DNA of 64,000 bases, from NCBI RefSeq assembly GCF_002531725.1, contig NZ_NWSQ01000011.1:124001-188000 (forward strand), read 5' to 3'. Below are positions 49,405 to 57,041 of the stretch, one piece after another. How positions within the stretch are numbered: the first letter of the stretch is position 1; each line of letters begins with the position of its first letter. This DNA comes from Rhizobium sp. L43. Its GTDB lineage: Bacteria; Pseudomonadota; Alphaproteobacteria; Rhizobiales; Rhizobiaceae. Both the position numbers and the translations under genes were made by a program. The notes beneath the pieces were generated by a model. That model ran no database searches, was not told where the DNA came from, and saw nothing but the letters and a program-made list of their open reading frames with translations.

Positions 49405-50340
49405 ATGAGCACCCGTCTTTATGAACATCCGATCTTCCTGGAACACGTGACGCCCGCCGGCCATCCGGAGCGATCGGACAGGATCCGCGCCATCAATGTC
49501 GCGCTGGAACATCCGAATTTCGAGCGGCTGGAGCGCCGGCAGGCGCCGCAGGCGAGCGAGGATGCGGTGCTGCTGGCCCATCCGGAGGAACATCTCATCG
49601 CCGTGATGCGGGAGATCCCCGAGGAAGAGGATGAGATCAACCAGCTCGAAGCCGATACCTATGCCAGCGCCAAAAGCCTGCAGGCGGCGCTGACCGGCAT
49701 CGGCGGGGCGATGGCCGCCGTCGACGACGTCTTTACCGGCCGGGCCGACAATGTCTTCGTCGCCGCCCGCCCGCCCGGGCACCATGCCGAGAAGATGACG
49801 GCGATGGGCTTCTGCTTCTTCAACAATGCGGCGATCGCCGCCCGCCACGCGCAGAAGATCCATGGCGCCGAGCGCGTCGCCATCGTCGACTGGGACGTGC
49901 ATCACGGCAACGGTACCCAGGATATCTTCTGGGACGATGCCTCGGTGCTGTTCTGCTCGACGCATCAGATGCCGCTCTATCCCGGCAGCGGCGCCAAGGA
50001 CGAGAAGGGCAAACACAACACCATCGTCAATGCGCCGCTGTCGCCGAATGTCGGAAGCGACCATTTCCGCGAGGCGTTCAAATCGCGGGTGCTGCCGGCG
50101 CTGGACGATTTCCGGCCGGATCTGATCATCATCTCGGCCGGCTTCGATGCGCATCACCGCGATCCGCTGGCGCAGATCAATCTGACCGGCGAGGATTTCG
50201 ACTGGGCGACCGGGCGCGTGCTCGAGCTCGCCGACCGGCACGCCAAGAACCGGGTCGTCAGCCTGCTCGAAGGCGGTTATGATCTCGAGGGACTCGCCGA
50301 ATCGGCGGGCATGCATATTCTGAGAATGATGAAGGGTTGA
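49405..50340 (+). CDS. histone deacetylase-family (acetylpolyamine/acetoin-type) deacetylase
   Basis: A 311-residue arginase/HDAC-fold zinc enzyme. Visible: substrate-channel RPPGHHAEKMTAMGFCFFNN, metal site DWDVHHGNGTQ, SAGFDAHHRDP, and LEGGYD. Bacterial relatives remove acetyl groups from acetylpolyamines, acetoin-type compounds or proteins. It is the first gene of a pair with xseB, 2 bases apart. Confidence 0.9.
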   Translation: MSTRLYEHPIFLEHVTPAGHPERSDRIRAINVALEHPNFERLERRQAPQASEDAVLLAHPEEHLIAVMREIPEEEDEINQLEADTYASAKSLQAALTGIGGAMAAVDDVFTGRADNVFVAARPPGHHAEKMTAMGFCFFNNAAIAARHAQKIHGAERVAIVDWDVHHGNGTQDIFWDDASVLFCSTHQMPLYPGSGAKDEKGKHNTIVNAPLSPNVGSDHFREAFKSRVLPALDDFRPDLIIISAGFDAHHRDPLAQINLTGEDFDWATGRVLELADRHAKNRVVSLLEGGYDLEGLAESAGMHILRMMKG

Positions 50341-50342
50341 GA

Positions 50343-50594
50343 ATGACTGACAGCGCTAAGCCGGAGGTGTCCGGCCTTTCCTTCGAAAAGGCGGTTGCCG
50401 AACTCGAAAGCATCGTCGCCCGGCTGGAACGCGGCGATGTGGCGTTGGATGAATCGATCGAGATCTATGAGCGCGGCGAAGCGCTGAAGAAACATTGCGA
50501 GACGCTGCTTTCGGCTGCCGAAAACCGCATCGAGAAGATCCGGCTCGACCGCGCCGGCAGGCCGCAGGGCGTCGAGCCGCTCGACGGCGCCTGA
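50343..50594 (+). CDS. xseB: exodeoxyribonuclease VII small subunit
   Basis: An 83-residue XseB: LSFEKAVAELESIVARLERG, DVALDESIEIYERGEALKKH and the short C-terminal CETLLSAAENRIEKI helix. It joins XseA to degrade single-stranded DNA. In alphaproteobacteria xseB often precedes dxs. Here pirin, an SDR and a PLD-like gene intervene before dxs at 54898. Confidence 0.93.
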   Translation: MTDSAKPEVSGLSFEKAVAELESIVARLERGDVALDESIEIYERGEALKKHCETLLSAAENRIEKIRLDRAGRPQGVEPLDGA

Positions 50595-50680
50595 GGCGTA
50601 CCGAACTCCCTTTTAAGGCGCTTGGCGATCGGCTTCAGACCGATCTATGATCCCCCGGCAAAACAATGAGGGGACAGACA

Positions 50681-51448
50681 ATGACGGACAGATTGAAGGG
50701 CAAGGTCGCCATTATCTCGGGCGGCGCGACCGGCATGGGTGGTGCCGCCTCGAAGCTTTTTGCGGCTGAGGGCGCGCGGATCGCGATCATCGACCGCAAT
50801 GGCGATGCAGCGGCTGAGACCGTCAAAGCGATCCGTGATGTCGGCGGCGAGGCCGAATATTGGACGGCCGACGTTTCCGACGAAGCCGCCGTCAATGCCG
50901 CCGTCGCCGGTGTGGAAGAGCGCTACGGGGCCGTCACCGTGCTCTTCAATCACGCCGGCACGATCGTCATCAAACCCTTCCTGGAAACGACGCTGCAGGA
51001 ATGGGACTGGCTGCACGCCGTCAATGTGCGCTCGATGTTCCTGATGACCAAGGCCGTGTTGCCGAAGATGATTGCGAGCGGCGGCGGATCGATCGTCTGC
51101 ACCTCGTCGATCTCGGCGGTCGCCGCCACGCCGATGGAAGTGCTTTACGACACCACCAAGGGCGCGGTGCATATGTTTGCCCGCGCCATCGCGGTGGAAT
51201 TCCGCGATCGCAACATCCGCTGCAATGCCGTCTGTCCCGGCTTCATCCGCACGCCGCACGGCCTGCGCGAGGTGGCCGACCTGCAGGCGCTCGGCGTCGA
51301 TGTCTCGGATGCCGCCATTGCCGCCCAGCAGGGGCGGATCGGCGAGCCGGAGGACGTGGCGCGCGCCGCGCTCTATCTCGCCAGCGACGAGTCGAATTTC
51401 GTCAATGGCGCCCATCTCTTCGTCGATAACGGCTTCACGGCGATCTGA
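50681..51448 (+). CDS. short-chain dehydrogenase/reductase
   Basis: A 255-residue classical SDR: cofactor GGATGMGG near residue 14, an Asp after strand 2 in IIDRNGD favouring NAD(H), NHAGT where NNAG is usual, CTSSIS and the catalytic YDTTK. The C-terminus LYLASDESNFVNGAHLFVDN is normal. The first glycine motif reads G-G-A-T-G-M-G, a common variant. Substrate unknown. GAGGGGA precedes the ATG at 50681. Confidence 0.88.
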   Translation: MTDRLKGKVAIISGGATGMGGAASKLFAAEGARIAIIDRNGDAAAETVKAIRDVGGEAEYWTADVSDEAAVNAAVAGVEERYGAVTVLFNHAGTIVIKPFLETTLQEWDWLHAVNVRSMFLMTKAVLPKMIASGGGSIVCTSSISAVAATPMEVLYDTTKGAVHMFARAIAVEFRDRNIRCNAVCPGFIRTPHGLREVADLQALGVDVSDAAIAAQQGRIGEPEDVARAALYLASDESNFVNGAHLFVDNGFTAI

Positions 51449-51461
51449 GCCGGACCTTTTA

Positions 51462-51646
51462 AAGTGATAGCGCGTCCGTTGGACGTGCGGCACGCTTTCA
51501 CGTGCTGGAGCGTCCTTAGCGCGTCCGATTGGACGCGCGGCGCGCTTTTACGTGCTGGAGCGTCCTTAGCGCGTCCGATTGGACGTGCGGCGCGCTTTTA
51601 AGTGCTGGAGCGTCCTTAGCGCGTCCGATTGGACGCGCGGCGCTCC
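51462..51646. repeat. 50-bp tandem repeat array
   Basis: Period is exactly 50 bases: CGTCCTTAGC recurs at 51511, 51561 and 51611. Each unit holds the palindrome GCGTCC-GATT-GGACGC and ends GTGCTGGAG. The first unit is partial and diverged and the last is cut short, giving about 3.5 copies. Lies between the SDR and pirin genes. Units differ by few bases, so it is not a CRISPR (no unique spacers). Confidence 0.9.
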
Positions 51647-51689
51647 AGGCACTATCTGTGCATGGAGCCTTTGCGATCGGAGATCCCTG

Positions 51690-52613
51690 ATGTCCTTCTT
51701 TCCCGGTAAAGATCCCCTGCCCGGCGATGCCTTCGCCTGTGATGCGATCGAGAACCTGATCATTCCGCGCACCAGCGATATCGGCGGTTTTCAGGTGCGG
51801 CGTGCGCTGCCGAGCCGGCAGCGGCGGCTCGTCGGGCCATTCATCTTCTTCGACCGCATGGGGCCGGCGATCCTCAAGCCGGATGAGGCGCTCGACGTCA
51901 AGCCGCATCCGCATATCGGGCTGTCGACGGTGACCTATCTGTTCGACGGCGAGATCCGCCATCGCGACAGCCTCGGCACCGAGAAGGTCATTCGCCCCGG
52001 CGATATCAACCTGATGACGGCAGGCCGCGGCATCGTGCATTCCGAGCGCACGCCGGACAATCTGCGCGGCCATCCGCTGCTGATGTCGGGGCTGCAGACC
52101 TGGCTGGCGCTGCCCGACGAGAAGGAGGAGATCGATCCCTCCTTCGCCCATACCGAAAAGTCTGAGATGCCGCTGATCGAGACGACAGGCGTGCGCGGGC
52201 GTGTGGTCATTGGCTCGTTCGAAGGCATGACGTCGCCGGTCGGGGTTTTCTCCGACACGCTTTATGTCGATCTCGACCTGCAGCCCGGCGCCAAATTTCC
52301 CTTCGGCGCGGCCCATGAGGAGCGCGCCGTCTACGTGCTCTCGGGCGAGGTGGTGATCGCAGGCGACCGTTTTGCCGCCGACCAGCTTTTGGTCTTCCGG
52401 CCGGGCGATGCGATCACGCTGGAAGCCGGCCGCGACGGCTGTCACCTGATGCTGTTCGGCGGCGCGGCGCTCAATTCAAAACGCTATATCTGGTGGAATT
52501 TCGTGTCTTCCTCGAAGGAGCGGATCGAAAAAGCCAAGGAGGAATGGCGTACCGGCCGCTTCGATATCGTTCCCGGCGACGAAGAGGAATTCGTGCCGTT
52601 GCCGGAAGGCTGA
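51690..52613 (+). CDS. pirin family protein
   Basis: A 307-residue bicupin pirin. The N-terminal metal site is KPHPHIGLSTVTYLFDGEIR with HRDS following, and the closing GRGIVHSERT; the second cupin is less conserved. Bacterial pirins are often quercetinases or redox-sensing iron proteins. The start MSFFPGKD at 51690 follows the tandem array. Predicted cytoplasmic; single gene. Confidence 0.9.
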   Translation: MSFFPGKDPLPGDAFACDAIENLIIPRTSDIGGFQVRRALPSRQRRLVGPFIFFDRMGPAILKPDEALDVKPHPHIGLSTVTYLFDGEIRHRDSLGTEKVIRPGDINLMTAGRGIVHSERTPDNLRGHPLLMSGLQTWLALPDEKEEIDPSFAHTEKSEMPLIETTGVRGRVVIGSFEGMTSPVGVFSDTLYVDLDLQPGAKFPFGAAHEERAVYVLSGEVVIAGDRFAADQLLVFRPGDAITLEAGRDGCHLMLFGGAALNSKRYIWWNFVSSSKERIEKAKEEWRTGRFDIVPGDEEEFVPLPEG

Positions 52614-52652
52614 CGGCAGCGCGATGCGCCGCCGGCAACCTCTCCCGGAATT

Positions 52653-54632
52653 TCAACCCTTTGCGAAATATCGCGTCAACGCACCCTTCGTGCGGTTGAC
52701 GTAGCCGTCCTGCCAGCTGTCGTCGCCGCTGAGGAAGCCAGACCAGCCCTTCTTGCCCTGACGCTTCAGCTCCGCCTCGACGGCACGGAAACGGTAGTGA
52801 TCGTAGACGTCGAGGATGTGGACCGCGTAGGCTTCGGCGAGCGCGCGGTCGCCTTTGACGATCAGCATGTTCTCATCATTGGCGTAAGAGGCCTTGAAGC
52901 CGAGATTGTGGCTGCCGAGGACGACGACGCACTCGTCCGACAAGGGATCGACGACCAGCACCTTGTCGTGAATGATGGCGCCGACCTTCTTGGCCGTCAG
53001 TTCCTCCGCGCCGAAATCCGCCAAGAGCTGACGGTCGTCGATGCGTGAGGCCCGGACGATCGAGACATTGGCCTCGTCGAACGTGTGGGGTGAGACGGCG
53101 TCGACGTCGTCGTCCTCGTCGTCGGGATCGTTCTTCTTGCCGGCGACATAGTTGGGCATGGCCTGCGGGCTTGAAACGGCGCCGGTGACGATCAGCTTCT
53201 GATCCTTGAGGCCGATATCGATCGCCTCGCCGACGATGCAGTCCCTGCCCGACTGGCCGGGATAGAAGGCCAGAAACAGCACGGCGTGCTCGGCACGGCG
53301 CATCAGCCGGTAGACCTCGCGAAGGTCGGGCGGCGTCGCCTTGCCCTTCTTGCGGCTCTGCATGTTCGGCGAAAACCACGCTTCGACCGAAGCGCCATTG
53401 CCGGTGGGCACAATGGACGGCGTCTCGTTCGAGTGCCGGAACGCCTTGCTCTGCTGGTTGTCGGGCATGCCGTCATCGAATTCGACAGGCGCTTCCAGCG
53501 TCGCATTGTCTTCCAGCATTCGCTCCCAATAGGAAACATAGACGGCGGCGACCGCGTCGTTCCTGACGATCAGCGCATTGTTGGATTGGCCGGCAAGGCC
53601 GGTGGCCGTCCAGTTGGTGCTGCCGGTGAAGACGCTGCGATCAGCGCCGCCGGGCGGAATATGGACGACGAACTTGTTGTGGCCGATCTGACTCGAATTG
53701 TTGAACATCCGGTGGTGAATCTCGACACCGGCATCGATCAGCGCCTGGCGTGCATGAGCATTGCGCACATCCCAATCGTCTCCGACCTTTCCGGTGTTGG
53801 CGAGGATGATGCGCAGCTTGTCCTTGTTGGCAAGCAGCAGCTCCAGCAATTCCTTGTCCTCCAGCTCGTAGAGGGCGACAAGGAAGCGGCCGGGCGCGTT
53901 CATGAAATCCCTGAGCATGGGAATGACATCGCCGGCAAGATATTTGCGGATGCCGTTCGACGGTGTGGAAATCATCTCGATCAGCTCGTTCGGCTGTTTC
54001 ACGCCGTCCTCCAACAGCACGTTTCGCAGCCACTGGGCGGCGAGAATGCCGTTGGTGAAGGTGGAGTCGAACTGGCCCCGCTTGCGCGTCACATGCACCG
54101 GATTGGTGGCGACAGCCGGCCCGAGATAACCGAGCGGCCGCGGCGGCCCCTCATAAGCCTTGACGGCGATTTTCTCGTAGGTGTTGTCGGCCTTCTTGAT
54201 CGGCCTGCCATTCTCATCCCGCTTGTTGATCTCGACGAGCTGCGGCGTCGGATCGGGCGCGGCCGTCATGCCGGGCTTCAGGTCGCCGAGCGAGCGGACC
54301 TCGTAACGGACGTGGACCTCATCGGGCCGCCGTCTCATTTCGTTGCGCCGCTTGCGCAGCGTCAGGTCGCGCCAGGACAGCTTCTGCACCGGCCAGAGCG
54401 AGGTGGTTTGCGGCAGCCAATGCGGATTGCGCTGCCCCTTGAACGCGACCCAGGCGGCGCAGGTCACACGATCCTCGCTGCCATCGAGCCTTTTCGCCAC
54501 GTTCCCCTGGTCGTCGAGATAGACACGGACGACTTCGAACCCAAGGCATCCGTCGATCTTGGCATCTATATCCCAGGCCACATAGGCGACCTCGTTGTTC
54601 ACATAGGTATGCGCTGCAACAATCGTTCCCAT
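52653..54632 (-). CDS. phospholipase D-like protein with two HKD-type sites
   Basis: A 659-residue protein. The N-terminal 80 residues look like a small beta domain (YVAWDIDAKIDGCLGFEVVR, FN3-like). Two PLD halves follow: one at HNKFVVHIPPGGADRSVFTG near residue 317, where the Asp is displaced by a longer loop, and one perfect HxKxxxxD, HDKVLVVD, near residue 553, each with a GSTN/GSHN follow-up. An acidic run (DPDDEDDDVDA) lies near residue 501. No signal peptide. GGGGGAG precedes the ATG. It may be a nuclease or phospholipase effector; the target is unknown. Confidence 0.75.
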   Translation of the reverse strand: MGTIVAAHTYVNNEVAYVAWDIDAKIDGCLGFEVVRVYLDDQGNVAKRLDGSEDRVTCAAWVAFKGQRNPHWLPQTTSLWPVQKLSWRDLTLRKRRNEMRRRPDEVHVRYEVRSLGDLKPGMTAAPDPTPQLVEINKRDENGRPIKKADNTYEKIAVKAYEGPPRPLGYLGPAVATNPVHVTRKRGQFDSTFTNGILAAQWLRNVLLEDGVKQPNELIEMISTPSNGIRKYLAGDVIPMLRDFMNAPGRFLVALYELEDKELLELLLANKDKLRIILANTGKVGDDWDVRNAHARQALIDAGVEIHHRMFNNSSQIGHNKFVVHIPPGGADRSVFTGSTNWTATGLAGQSNNALIVRNDAVAAVYVSYWERMLEDNATLEAPVEFDDGMPDNQQSKAFRHSNETPSIVPTGNGASVEAWFSPNMQSRKKGKATPPDLREVYRLMRRAEHAVLFLAFYPGQSGRDCIVGEAIDIGLKDQKLIVTGAVSSPQAMPNYVAGKKNDPDDEDDDVDAVSPHTFDEANVSIVRASRIDDRQLLADFGAEELTAKKVGAIIHDKVLVVDPLSDECVVVLGSHNLGFKASYANDENMLIVKGDRALAEAYAVHILDVYDHYRFRAVEAELKRQGKKGWSGFLSGDDSWQDGYVNRTKGALTRYFAKG

Positions 54633-54897
54633 GCTCTGCTCCCCCAGCCAGAGCGGCCACATTGCTACCATTCCGTGTCATATTCAAGCTGTTCGCCAGC
54701 TCTTCGCGCGTTCGATCGCCCGAGCAAAATCAGGCGAGTGCAACGCACAGAAATAGAAAGTGATATCTTCCGAAACCGCTCACACTTTTTTCCGCCATGC
54801 TCTAAGGTGAAAACCTTCGGTTCCTGAAATGCACTTGTTTTGCCCCGATCTAATCGAATAAAGCGGAACAAGGAAAAGCAAGAAAGAGCGCCCGCCC

Positions 54898-56814
54898 GTG
54901 ACACAACTGCCGAAGACCCCCCTGCTCGACCAGGTCATTTACCCCGCCGACCTGCGCAAGCTCGAGGATCGCGATCTGCCGCAGCTTGCCCGCGAAGTCC
55001 GGGACGAAATGATCGATGCGGTGTCGCGCACCGGCGGTCATCTCGGCGCCGGTCTCGGCGTGGTCGAATTGACGATCGCCATCCACAGCGTCTTCGACAC
55101 GCCCGAGGATCGGCTGATCTTCGATGTCGGCCATCAATGTTATCCGCACAAGATCCTGACCGGCCGGCGCGACCGCATCCGCACGCTGCGCCAGGAAGAC
55201 GGGCTGTCCGGCTTCACCCGCCGGGCCGAGAGCGAATACGATCCCTTCGGGGCGGCGCATTCCTCGACCTCGATCTCGGCCGGCCTCGGCATGGCGATTG
55301 CCGCCGATCTCGACAAGACAGACCGCCGCGTCATCGCCGTCATCGGCGACGGGGCGATGTCGGCCGGCATGGCCTATGAGGCGCTGAACAATGCCGGCGC
55401 GCTCGATGCCCGGCTGATCGTCATCCTCAACGACAACGACATGTCGATCGCGCCGCCGACCGGCGCCATGAGCGCCTATCTCGCCCGCCTCGCCTCCGGC
55501 CGCACCTATATGGGCTTCCGCGATCTCGGCAAGAAGCTGACGGCCTATCTCGGCAAGAACATCGACCGGGCGATCACCCGCGCCGTCGAACATGCCCGCG
55601 GTTACGTTACCGGCGGCACGATGTTCGAGGAGATGGGCTTTTATCATATCGGGCCGATCGACGGGCATTCCTTCGATCACCTGCTGCCGGTCCTGCGCAA
55701 CGTCCGCGACAATGGCCGCGGCCCGGTGCTAATCCATGTCGTCACTCAGAAGGGCAAGGGCTATCCGCCGGCGGAAGCCGCGGCCGACAAATATCACGGC
55801 GTCAACAAGTTCGACGTCATCACCGGCGCCCAGGCCAGGGTCAAGCCGAATGCGCCGAGCTATACCAGCGTCTTTGCCGAAGCGCTGGTGCAGGAAGCTG
55901 CCCTCGACGACAAGATCGTCGGCATCACCGCCGCCATGCCGAATGGTACCGGCCTCGACAAGCTCGCCGAAGCCTTTCCGTCGCGCTGTTTCGATGTCGG
56001 CATCGCCGAACAGCATGCCGTGACTTTCGCCGCCGGCCTCGCGGCGGAAGGCTACAAGCCGTTCGCGGCGCTTTATTCCACCTTCCTGCAGCGCGCCTAC
56101 GACCAGGTCGTCCACGACGTGGCGATCCAGGGACTGCCGGTGCGTTTCCCGATCGACCGTGCCGGCTTCGTCGGCGCCGACGGGCCGACGCATGCCGGCT
56201 CCTTCGACACCGCCTTCCTCACCACCCTGCCCGGCTTCGTGGTGATGGCGGCGGCCGACGAGGCCGAACTCAAGCATATGGTGCGCACGGCTGTGGCCTA
56301 TGACGCCGGGCCGATCTCGTTCCGCTATCCGCGCGGCGAAGGCGTCGGCGTCGACATGCCGGTACGCGGCGAAATCCTGCAGATCGGCAAGGGCCGCATC
56401 GTCAAGGAAGGCACCAAGGTGGCGCTGCTCTCCTTTGGCACAAGGCTGGCCGATTGTCTGCTGGCCGCCGAGGATCTCGATGCCGCCGGGCTGTCGACGA
56501 CGGTCGCCGATGCGCGCTTCGCCAAGCCGCTCGACCACGACCTGATCCGCCAGCTCGCCCGCCACCACGAGATGGTCATCACCGTCGAGGAAGGCTCGAT
56601 CGGCGGTTTCGGCAGCCAGGTGATGCAGTATCTTTCGAGCGAAGGCCTGCTCGACAACGGCCTGAAGATCCGCTCGCTCGTGATGCCCGACATCTGGATG
56701 GAGCAGGCGAAACCGGAAGCGATGAACGCCCATGCGGGGCTCGACCGCGCGGGCATCGTCTCGACGGTATTCAAGGCGCTGGGGCGTGGGGTTGCGGTTG
56801 GGGTTGCTGGGTAG
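54898..56814 (+). CDS. dxs: 1-deoxy-D-xylulose-5-phosphate synthase
   Basis: A 638-residue thiamine-diphosphate enzyme, first step of the MEP isoprenoid pathway. It starts at a GTG (54898). Seen: HLGAGLGVVELTIAIHSVFD, the ThDP motif GDGAMSAGMAYEALNNAG, the glyceraldehyde-binding region FDVGIAEQHAVTFAAGLAAE, and DRAGFVGADGPTHAG. Full length, with the last few residues extended by a short Gly/Val tail. It supplies DXP to the pathway that ends with IspH (17053). Confidence 0.96.
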   Translation: MTQLPKTPLLDQVIYPADLRKLEDRDLPQLAREVRDEMIDAVSRTGGHLGAGLGVVELTIAIHSVFDTPEDRLIFDVGHQCYPHKILTGRRDRIRTLRQEDGLSGFTRRAESEYDPFGAAHSSTSISAGLGMAIAADLDKTDRRVIAVIGDGAMSAGMAYEALNNAGALDARLIVILNDNDMSIAPPTGAMSAYLARLASGRTYMGFRDLGKKLTAYLGKNIDRAITRAVEHARGYVTGGTMFEEMGFYHIGPIDGHSFDHLLPVLRNVRDNGRGPVLIHVVTQKGKGYPPAEAAADKYHGVNKFDVITGAQARVKPNAPSYTSVFAEALVQEAALDDKIVGITAAMPNGTGLDKLAEAFPSRCFDVGIAEQHAVTFAAGLAAEGYKPFAALYSTFLQRAYDQVVHDVAIQGLPVRFPIDRAGFVGADGPTHAGSFDTAFLTTLPGFVVMAAADEAELKHMVRTAVAYDAGPISFRYPRGEGVGVDMPVRGEILQIGKGRIVKEGTKVALLSFGTRLADCLLAAEDLDAAGLSTTVADARFAKPLDHDLIRQLARHHEMVITVEEGSIGGFGSQVMQYLSSEGLLDNGLKIRSLVMPDIWMEQAKPEAMNAHAGLDRAGIVSTVFKALGRGVAVGVAG

Positions 56815-56830
56815 GATTGTGAGGGTGCGC

Positions 56831-56960
56831 CGTGTGGCCCCCTCATCTGCCTGCCGGCACCTTCTCCCCGCTGGGGAGAAGAGATTTGCGGCAACCTCTC
56901 GATTCCCTCTTCTCCCCAGCGGGGAGAAGGTGCCCGTAGGGCGGATGAGGGGGCCACACG
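56831..56960. repeat. RIME-like palindromic repeat, family C, with perfect 16-bp ends
   Basis: The ends are perfect inverted repeats (CGTGTGGCCCCCTCAT and its complement), enclosing CTTCTCCCCG/CGGGGAGAAG hairpins. Same family as 36283 and 44032. Size about 130 bases, like a small non-autonomous element. It lies between dxs and the chemoreceptor gene. Confidence 0.85.
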
Positions 56961-56973
56961 GCAAGTCCTTTCA

Positions 56974-57009
56974 ATAAAAAAGGGCAGCGCATCGCTGCAC
57001 CGCCCCCTT
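56974..57009 (-). terminator. rho-independent terminator for the chemoreceptor gene
   Basis: Hairpin with a GCAGCG/CGCTGC core and GGGC flanks; read on the minus strand it is followed by six Ts. It lies 33 bases after the stop of the chemoreceptor gene. Confidence 0.75.
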
Positions 57010-57041
57010 CATTCAACATCCCTTCCCAAGAAGGGCGCCTC

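Noticed and set aside
51462..51646. Possible CRISPR array
   Set aside because: The whole 50-base unit repeats with no unique spacers, and no cas gene is near.
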